In this document: piece by piece, positions 57,974 to 64,000 of the stretch
Position numbering within the stretch: position 1 is the first letter of the stretch
Layout of the letters: every line of letters begins with the position of its first letter
Source of the DNA: Tetramitus jugosus
Lineage: Eukaryota; Heterolobosea; Eutetramitea; Acrasida; Vahlkampfiidae
Direction of reading: 5' to 3'
NCBI GenBank assembly: GCA_937625935.1
Contig: OW569370.1
Span: 248,001-312,000 of the forward strand
DNA: 64,000 bases
The notes under the pieces: generated by a model
The model's database searches: none
Told to the model about the DNA's origin: nothing
The model's input: only the letters and a program-made list of their open reading frames with translations
Position numbers and translations under genes: made by a program

Positions 57974-60900
57974 ATGTTAGCCCATCTCATAAACAGAACA
58001 AGGTCGCCTCCAGCAAGGGCTCCAGATGATAATCACGTGTCAGAAAAAGAGCGCCAACCCAGAGCAAATCCGCCCAGCAAACCCTCCTCCGCCACATCAA
58101 AGGCACCTCCCCCACCGCTTAAAAATCGAGAACAACCTGACACCCGCAGCAGCACCCAAAACACTAACCGCAGCAACACCCACAACCACACAACAGTCAT
58201 CTTAAACAACAACTATTTCTCTCATCCTTCCTTTACATACAGCAACACTCATCATCAACAACAACCAAAACAGCACCAACAACCACAAAACAATAATAGT
58301 AAGCTCAACGGTCGCAACCAACAACAACAACAAAATAACAACAACAACTACAGCAGCAACCACAACTACTCTAGCTCTGATACCATGAACATATTTTTAT
58401 TTGATGATATCGATCATATTCAAGTCATTGAAGAAACTGGTGACGAGAGCGAAACTGTAGAGACCTTTCCCCTGTCACCAACTGCCACTGCAACCAAAAC
58501 AAGCACAAGCACCACATCCTTCTTTTGCTCACCCAGCAGCAGTAGCACCACCACCACAACTTCCGAAACAACCACTACTCTGACAAGAGGAGGCAATAAC
58601 AACAATAGCAATAGTAGCATGGGCAGTAGCACCGATGATGACCTATTGTTACTACCACCAGCGGCTCACGTACATTTGATGAACACGGCTTCTCCATTGA
58701 TCTCATCGACATCCAATCAACATCAACATCATCATCATCATCAGCATGGCAATAGAGGCAGCGGAAACAACAGTAGCAACGTGACACCAATGACTCCCAC
58801 CATGGCCAGTATCATCAACAGTCTGAGCTGTTCACCTGAATCATCTTCTTCCTCTACTACGCTACACAATAACAACAACAATAACAACAATAATAACAAC
58901 AATAACCATGATGGTCGTGGTTTTTTAGTCAAGGAAAGTGGTGATACAACAACAACAACGTTGTTGGATTCGAATACGGCACCCTTGTATTCACAACATC
59001 CTTATTATAATCAGAAGGGAATTCATATTCCATCGATACAGCCAATTCATGACAGTCGTCCATTGGATGACAATAGCTCATCTTCCACTTCCAAGCTACT
59101 GAAAAAAGCAAAGCTCGGAGGTGTATTACGCTTGATTACCAAAAGTCAAAAAGCTGCGGCTAATCAGCGCGCAAACGGAACCTCAAATGGCGCGAAAAAC
59201 AATGGTACTTTACAAAGGGACGAGTTCATCTCTGCGGCTACGGAACAAAGCAACAACCGTTTTTATATTCCTCTGTTTCCAACTGCTTCTGCTCCTTCAA
59301 TTTCGAGGGCGAGCCTAAAACCCCTCAGCGCTCGTCATCGGAGACAAGAGTCAATGGACTGGAATCAACAGCAGGGGAAGGAGGACAGGCCATCGACCAT
59401 CAAGAGAAAGGCATCTTTGCCAACACCTAGGAAAATTGAAGAAGGAGAATCTTTCTTTGAGAACCTGCTTGATATTGAGGAAGACAATGACGAAAATGGT
59501 GTCTCGACGACCACCACAGAGAATACAACATTGAGCTCAGCCCCCGTAACTGCTACAACGGCAACAACAACCAATCTCACCACAAGTGATGAAAAGCTAG
59601 AAGATTGTGAAAGCTTAAGCGCTTCACAAACTGCTGCTTCATCAAAGAACAAGGATAATACCAGTAGTAACTCCAAGACGAGCCCTCACAAGGATTCTCA
59701 GCTACCAAACAACCGTAGTCCACCTCGTAGCAACATTGTTGATCCTCCCGTTTCAAGCCCCACTGTCGGCATAAGCATCAGTATCCCTAATCACACTTAT
59801 TCATCCACTACGTCTGCTTCCTCAGACACCGGATCCTCCTCTAGTCATCATCATGCTGCACCTATTCCAATTAAGCAACGATCCACCAAAGCGAAGATCC
59901 TAGGTCAATTCTTAAAGAAGAGGGTCGAAACAGCTACTGTTTGTCTCACATCAGAGAATCATCCTCATTCATTGGATGTCGATGCATATTATCAACCAAA
60001 TGGACTCATGCTTTCGATTCCAGGTGGTGATCCATTGACATCCAACACAGTGACTCCTCGTACGCCAGACACTCACAGTCTTGCAAGCCTTTCGACTTCT
60101 CCAAGCAGTCGATATGTCTCTCCATCGCGCAGATCAAACTCTGTTGTCAGAATTCAAGCAGTCAATGACTTTTTGCAGAGTGGAAGAGGCAGAAAAGCTT
60201 CTAATGCCAATGCATTGCTACTGAGCAATGCTGCCGCGCAGAGAGTGTACAGTCTAGAGGATAATGACTTGTCTAGTCGCCCTGCTCGAGTTTACACTCG
60301 CATGAGAAGACCATCTTCGATGAAAATTATGACACCTCGGGGAGCTCCAGACTTGTTGACTTCTTCTCAAAAGTCCATGAGTCCATGGGAGGCTGCATGG
60401 AAGACGGAAATTGAAGAATCATGTGCTACGAGCGCTGCACTGAATGAAAAGCTTTACGAGTATTGTGTGATGGGTGACTTTGACCGAGTGAAGTTTATGT
60501 TGGATGTGAGAACATTCAGCAGTCAGAGAAAGGGAATTGCTCCTCCTAGGTTGTTCACGGTCGACATTCATTACAAGTATGGAGAAGATAAGGAAACGTT
60601 GCTTCATGTGGCCGCTAGAACCAACAATGACAAGTTAACTGATTTATTGTTGACTCATGGTATGCGTCCATTGACAGCTGACTCCAAGGGCAGCACGCCA
60701 CTACATATTGCATGCGTTAGAGGATGTGCTGATTCAGCCATTATTTTGGCAGCCAGAGCTGAAACAGATTTGAGTGTGATAGATAACGCTGGATACACTC
60801 CTCTCCATTTGAGTATTATGAATCATCATTTTGAGTTGGCGGGCGATTTGTTACTGTTTCCTGTGGATATTAATTTCAAAGGCTCTAAGGGTGCATCAAT

Positions 60901-61528
60901 TTTGCATGATGCCATGACGAGAGGTGATCTGGAAGTTTTAGATTTCATTCTTGGTCTGCCTCCCCAGTTCAGAGTGTTGTATAATTGCAAGGATACTCAG
61001 GGTAATACACCCTTGATGAAGGCTGTGTTGAGTAACGAATTAGGTCTCGTACAAAGAATATTGCAGAGACGGAGTGACATCACAGTCAACTCAGTTAATG
61101 TCAAGGGTCAGAACATTTTCCACATGTTGGCTCAGTCTAGTAGTATGAAAGATGAGAAATCTTTGCACCTCTTAATTAAGCTGCTGATGACAGGTAAAGC
61201 AGTTGATATGAATAAGATTCGAAGTTGGGTTAATGAGAAGGACAAAGTTAGAGAGTATACACCACTTCATTTGGCCGTCGTGCATGACAATGAAACATTC
61301 TTCAACGCTGTTTGCAACAATCACGAGAGATATGGCATCGATCTCAATGCAGTCGATGAAGAGGGAAATAATGTTGGACACTTGACAATGCAAAGATATG
61401 GAAGATACAAGCAGGATGTTTACCTACGAATGGCGCGCACAATCATGACCACGCCAGGTTTCAAAGCATCAGCTAAGAACAAGAATGGCATAAGTGCGAA
61501 GAATTTGTACAAAACACTGGAGAAGTAA
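57974..61528 (+). CDS. Ankyrin-repeat protein with very long low-complexity head (1184 aa)
   Basis: ATG at 57974. Residues 1-820 are disordered: Pro/Ser, Gln/His, Thr and Asn runs (twelve Asn near residue 300), with scattered basic Ser clusters (RRQESMDWN, RRPSSMK) that look like kinase sites. From about 825 to the end are ankyrin repeats: LYEYCVMGDFDRVKFMLDVR, ETLLHVAARTNNDKLTDLLL, GSTPLHIACVRGCADSAIIL, GYTPLHLSIMNHHFELAGDL, GASILHDAMTRGDLEVLDFI, GNTPLMKAVLSNELGLVQRI, YTPLHLAVVHDNETFFNAVC. Ankyrin stacks bind proteins; no enzyme domain is attached. Single exon of 3.5 kb. Homopolymer stretches are likely to vary in length between strains. Confidence 0.88.
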   Translation: MLAHLINRTRSPPARAPDDNHVSEKERQPRANPPSKPSSATSKAPPPPLKNREQPDTRSSTQNTNRSNTHNHTTVILNNNYFSHPSFTYSNTHHQQQPKQHQQPQNNNSKLNGRNQQQQQNNNNNYSSNHNYSSSDTMNIFLFDDIDHIQVIEETGDESETVETFPLSPTATATKTSTSTTSFFCSPSSSSTTTTTSETTTTLTRGGNNNNSNSSMGSSTDDDLLLLPPAAHVHLMNTASPLISSTSNQHQHHHHHQHGNRGSGNNSSNVTPMTPTMASIINSLSCSPESSSSSTTLHNNNNNNNNNNNNNHDGRGFLVKESGDTTTTTLLDSNTAPLYSQHPYYNQKGIHIPSIQPIHDSRPLDDNSSSSTSKLLKKAKLGGVLRLITKSQKAAANQRANGTSNGAKNNGTLQRDEFISAATEQSNNRFYIPLFPTASAPSISRASLKPLSARHRRQESMDWNQQQGKEDRPSTIKRKASLPTPRKIEEGESFFENLLDIEEDNDENGVSTTTTENTTLSSAPVTATTATTTNLTTSDEKLEDCESLSASQTAASSKNKDNTSSNSKTSPHKDSQLPNNRSPPRSNIVDPPVSSPTVGISISIPNHTYSSTTSASSDTGSSSSHHHAAPIPIKQRSTKAKILGQFLKKRVETATVCLTSENHPHSLDVDAYYQPNGLMLSIPGGDPLTSNTVTPRTPDTHSLASLSTSPSSRYVSPSRRSNSVVRIQAVNDFLQSGRGRKASNANALLLSNAAAQRVYSLEDNDLSSRPARVYTRMRRPSSMKIMTPRGAPDLLTSSQKSMSPWEAAWKTEIEESCATSAALNEKLYEYCVMGDFDRVKFMLDVRTFSSQRKGIAPPRLFTVDIHYKYGEDKETLLHVAARTNNDKLTDLLLTHGMRPLTADSKGSTPLHIACVRGCADSAIILAARAETDLSVIDNAGYTPLHLSIMNHHFELAGDLLLFPVDINFKGSKGASILHDAMTRGDLEVLDFILGLPPQFRVLYNCKDTQGNTPLMKAVLSNELGLVQRILQRRSDITVNSVNVKGQNIFHMLAQSSSMKDEKSLHLLIKLLMTGKAVDMNKIRSWVNEKDKVREYTPLHLAVVHDNETFFNAVCNNHERYGIDLNAVDEEGNNVGHLTMQRYGRYKQDVYLRMARTIMTTPGFKASAKNKNGISAKNLYKTLEK

Positions 61529-61690
61529 ATATGAACTTTTATTTTTTAGTTGTAGACAGTTTCTTCTTTTTCTGATACAATTTATGGCGGTGAAATTTAA
61601 TTTCTACGAACCGTTGGAAGTGACAAAAAAATTACAGCTCTGGATATTTTCACTCGAAAGGATTTGATTCCGATTAACGATTGGTTTGCG

Positions 61691-63205
61691 ATGGACGAGG
61701 TGGGAAGAGCTAACATCACGATAAATCTTGACACAACGACGACCCATTCGAAAAGAGAAAGAGTGCTATTGGCTGACGATTATTTTGATACGGGCAGTGA
61801 TCCAATCGATGAGAGTACTGAAGAAATTGGAAGCACGGATGGAGCTCTTGTTCAGATGTCAGAGCCGATTCTCTTTTCAAATATTGAGGCATTGTGTCAA
61901 ACGAGGTATCGGCTTGAATCGGACGAAGATTTGTTAACAGTGATGGATCAAATGGAGATGTTCTGTCATCGATTGAATATACTATGCGATGATTTATCTT
62001 CAGATTTGACAAAGCTGAAGCTACTAGCTTACACACATGACATAACTCTACCAGAGATCATTGATGACAGAGAAGAGAGTTCCACTATATCCATTCTAGA
62101 CTATCACTCTGATTCAGACAACAGTATAATAGAACACGAGTATGATTTTTCTGAATCTGAAGAAAGTTCTGAAGAAATTGAGATGAACGAGAATATTGAA
62201 CAAGTAGAAGAGGAAATTGTTCCCGAGGAGAGCAAAGAAGAAGACAAAAACTGTTCAGAAAGGGGAGATTGTGAATCACCAAATTCTTCATTTCAACTGA
62301 ATCATATAGAAGTTGGAGAAGAGAAACACGTTAAATTTGAGGAGATGAGTGGCTCCCTCTTCATGCAAGTTGAAGGCAAAGCTGATTTGAAAAACGAGCT
62401 AGCAACTCCAATAATAGTAGAGGGTCCTGTAGAGCAGCCGGTTATGGCTACCAAAGAGCAATTCATCAGTTTTTATGACGATGGATTCATGGAATGTGAA
62501 AACATCGTGGACGACACGGATTTTGGCACGTTTGGCAGCTTTGATGAGAGTAAGTTTGGAAAGGAAGATGATGAAAATGTTACTGAGGTTCATGATGCCG
62601 AATCGTACTTGAATAATTTTAAGAACAAGAATGAAAACGAGGAAACTCATTGCACCCCAAAAGTTGTCAAAAAACGAAAACTTAGCACCATGATATCGAG
62701 CTTAATAGGAGACAGATCTAATTTATTACCAAGAACCCAAGCGATACCGAGTCATACAGAAGATTTCAGTTTAACAGAAGGATCAACAGTCGATTCTGTA
62801 CTATCTCCTGTGACATTATCGTCCCACATCTCGAAGTGTGAGTTCGAAAGTATGGAGAGATGTCTAATAAGTTTGTTCACTGGCGATATAATGTGTATAA
62901 CAAAGAGGGGAGCAAGTAAACCAAGTCGACGGTATGTTTGGGTGGACACTCAAAGGATGCATATCTGTTGGAGTAAAGGATCTTCCAAGAATGTGAAAAA
63001 CATGAAGGAGTTCCCCATCACAGAAATAAGAATGGGAACGTTCCTAGCAAGTGTTTCCATCACTGAAGAACAGAACAACAGATCGTTCACAGTTTGGTCA
63101 ATACAAGGATCGCAACTTCTTTTCTCAGCGAGCTCAGAATCATTAAGAAATGATTGGGTGAATTATATCACTGCTGTACTAGAGATCAAGCATCGAAAGC
63201 ATTAA
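61691..63205 (+). CDS. Acidic PH-domain protein (504 aa)
   Basis: First ATG at 61691; a TTG 27 bases upstream is not needed. Residues 1-330 are Glu/Ser/Asp-rich (EYDFSESEESSEEIEMNENI), with a short helical part (LLTVMDQMEMFCHRLNILCD) at about 85-110. The C-terminal 115 residues are a PH domain: RCLISLFTGDIMCITKRGAS, KPSRRYVWVDTQRMHICWSK and the closing helix SESLRNDWVNYITAVLEIKH with its conserved Trp. RYVWVDTQRMHICWS resembles the Mcp5/Num1-type PH domain of cortical anchors. Expected to bind phosphoinositides at the plasma membrane. No GEF, GAP or kinase domain is visible. Confidence 0.82.
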   Translation: MDEVGRANITINLDTTTTHSKRERVLLADDYFDTGSDPIDESTEEIGSTDGALVQMSEPILFSNIEALCQTRYRLESDEDLLTVMDQMEMFCHRLNILCDDLSSDLTKLKLLAYTHDITLPEIIDDREESSTISILDYHSDSDNSIIEHEYDFSESEESSEEIEMNENIEQVEEEIVPEESKEEDKNCSERGDCESPNSSFQLNHIEVGEEKHVKFEEMSGSLFMQVEGKADLKNELATPIIVEGPVEQPVMATKEQFISFYDDGFMECENIVDDTDFGTFGSFDESKFGKEDDENVTEVHDAESYLNNFKNKNENEETHCTPKVVKKRKLSTMISSLIGDRSNLLPRTQAIPSHTEDFSLTEGSTVDSVLSPVTLSSHISKCEFESMERCLISLFTGDIMCITKRGASKPSRRYVWVDTQRMHICWSKGSSKNVKNMKEFPITEIRMGTFLASVSITEEQNNRSFTVWSIQGSQLLFSASSESLRNDWVNYITAVLEIKHRKH

Positions 63206-63688
63206 AATGTTGCGTCCGTTTCACGAACCGTTCCCCATCTTTTGCAAGTATCCAGTCATCATGAGATGATAAGGATATTCAGTCATGAAGTAAGAATCTG
63301 AGAAACATCGACGATCACATACTGGTCCGAATCCTTCACATAGGGACCCCCTGGTTGACAAGGAGCCGAATCCTTTCGATTGGATATCGGAAGAACGATC
63401 TATTCAAGCGAAAAAAGTCACTAGTTGCCCATGTCACCCAACAAAAGCTAATTTGATATGGAGTTTGAGATAGTCCGCGTTTTATTTCAAGCGTTTTCAC
63501 AGAATTTTTAACTATTTGTCACTGAGATCCAGCTCACGGCGAGCCCCATACCTCAGATCTCAGGCCTATAAGAACTCGAAGCCTTCGGTTTGGGCCTTCA
63601 AGCTTCCAAGACAACCAAAAACAAACATACACACGTTATAAAACATCCATCTATCTGTACATATTCATCAGCATTATCGTAAAATAAC
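63206..63688 (+). promoter_or_regulatory. Gene-free region (483 nt) with repeats and stems before the GGQ-repeat gene
   Basis: No exon found. CCGAATCCTT occurs at 63327-63336 and 63366-63375. CTGAGATC (63522-63529) and GATCTCAG (63556-63563) are perfect inverse complements enclosing a smaller GCTC/GAGC stem. CCGAATCC (63366-63373) pairs with GGAT-A-TCGG (63382-63390). CCTATAAGAAC at about 63565 could be a TATA-like element, with an A/CA-rich leader from 63615 to the ATG. Probably an elaborate promoter of a strongly regulated gene. Confidence 0.4.
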
Positions 63689-64000
63689 ATGGTTGAAGCA
63701 ACTCAAACTCAATTCAATCCAGCGTATGACACTACCACTACAGCCAACACTGGACTCAAAGGAAAATTGGCTAGCTTGAAGAGCAAGTTGGGAGGACATC
63801 CTGCCACTACCGACAGTACTCTGGGAACATCTGGTGTTCAACCAACCTCCTATGGCACCACCCAACAATCAATGCTCGGTGGTCAAAACATCGGCGGACA
63901 GAACCTCGGCGGACAAACCTATGGTGGTCAACCACTCGCCGGTCAAACAATTGGCGGTCAACCACTCGCAGGCCAGCAACTTGGTACTCAACAAGGTTAT
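63689..64000 (+). CDS. GGQ-pentapeptide-repeat protein, 3' part cut off by window edge
   Basis: ATG at 63689 in an AATAAC context; the frame is open to the end (104 codons). The head MVEATQTQFNPAYDTTTTAN is followed by a short basic helix LKGKLASLKSKLGGH and a Thr/Ser/Gln-rich part. From about residue 64 a pentapeptide repeats: GGQNI, GGQNL, GGQTY, GGQPL, AGQTI, GGQPL, AGQQL. Gly/Gln-rich repeats of this kind are disordered, hydrophilic and prone to condensate or gel formation, as in some stress, cyst-wall or lipid-droplet-associated proteins. I do not recognise the family. The elaborate upstream region and favourable codons hint at high expression. Confidence 0.75.
   Translation, partial: MVEATQTQFNPAYDTTTTANTGLKGKLASLKSKLGGHPATTDSTLGTSGVQPTSYGTTQQSMLGGQNIGGQNLGGQTYGGQPLAGQTIGGQPLAGQQLGTQQGY
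63878..63982 (+). repeat. 15-bp coding minisatellite (GGQx[LIY])7
   Basis: At least seven in-frame 15-bp units of the form GGN-GGN-CAA-NNN-NTN encode the pentapeptides of the edge gene. Units differ at third positions, so they are not a very recent expansion. Confidence 0.8.

Noticed and set aside
63260-63320. Possible C/D-box snoRNA (TGAGATGATAAGG ... ATCTGAG)
   Set aside because: The D-box CTGA is present, but there is no exact RTGATGA C-box and no terminal stem.
1-64000. CRISPR arrays, insertion sequences, retroelements, rRNA or centromere-like arrays
   Set aside because: I looked for regularly spaced repeats, terminal inverted repeats with transposase, reverse transcriptase motifs and rRNA signatures and saw none; only short microsatellites and coding repeats are present.

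Overview
The window is eukaryotic nuclear DNA, most likely from a heterolobosean amoeba of the Naegleria type. I infer this from very dense packing of long, mostly intronless genes on both strands, short GT-AG introns with strong GTAAGT/GTATGT donors, the standard genetic code, frequent Asn/Gln/Ser runs, A- and CAA-rich mRNA leaders, and a eukaryotic gene set (splicing factor, exportin, TRAPP, UFMylation and RabGAP genes). The genus is inferred, not proven. About 38 protein genes are recognisable. Eleven of them contain at least 21 introns, which I placed by reading frame, so they are spliced from shorter open frames.

Layout. 1-10 kb: 5' part of a GCN2-type eIF2alpha kinase running off the left edge, an F-box/LRR protein, ribosomal stalk protein P1, a RING/coiled-coil protein with four introns, and a triple HMG-box protein. 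10-20 kb: WDR70, a TPR protein, CDK5RAP3 (UFMylation/ER-phagy), TRAPPC13, a BTB protein with a long disordered head, and a membrane-anchored J-protein. 20-33 kb: a seven-exon coiled-coil/PHD protein with an E2F-like palindrome and a perfect 14-bp inverted repeat upstream, an RCC1-PH protein, a coiled-coil protein, a dual-specificity phosphatase, bacterial-type (mitochondrial) prolyl-tRNA synthetase, a TBC RabGAP and SF3B6. 33-36.3 kb: a looser, more accessory-looking stretch with a calmodulin-like protein, an orphan, a broken F-box/LRR gene, a small orphan and an intron-containing tRNA-Glu(UUC). 36.3-50 kb: archaeal-type phosphoglycerate mutase, mitochondrial Fe-superoxide dismutase, IMPACT, a probable myristoylated orphan, a vezatin-like membrane protein, a membrane CocE/X-Pro-peptidase relative that lacks its catalytic histidine, an alpha/beta hydrolase, a GNAT acetyltransferase and DCAF11. 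50-64 kb: a small two-exon tail-anchored protein, exportin-T, a senescence/spartin-like protein, TDP1 with an unusual SUMO/ubiquitin-related head, an ankyrin protein, a PH protein and the start of a GGQ-pentapeptide-repeat protein running off the right edge.

There is no operon logic, but some genes belong to the same pathways: GCN2 and IMPACT (its antagonist) lie in one window; P1, ProRS, exportin-T and tRNA-Glu serve translation; DCAF11, the RING protein and two F-box proteins are ubiquitin-ligase parts; TRAPPC13, TBC and CDK5RAP3 act in membrane traffic and ER quality control. The most interesting items are the SIM-UBL-UIM-TDP1 architecture, the apparent CocE pseudoenzyme, the inverted repeat with E2F-like site at 23.1-23.2 kb, and the decayed LRR gene next to the tRNA.
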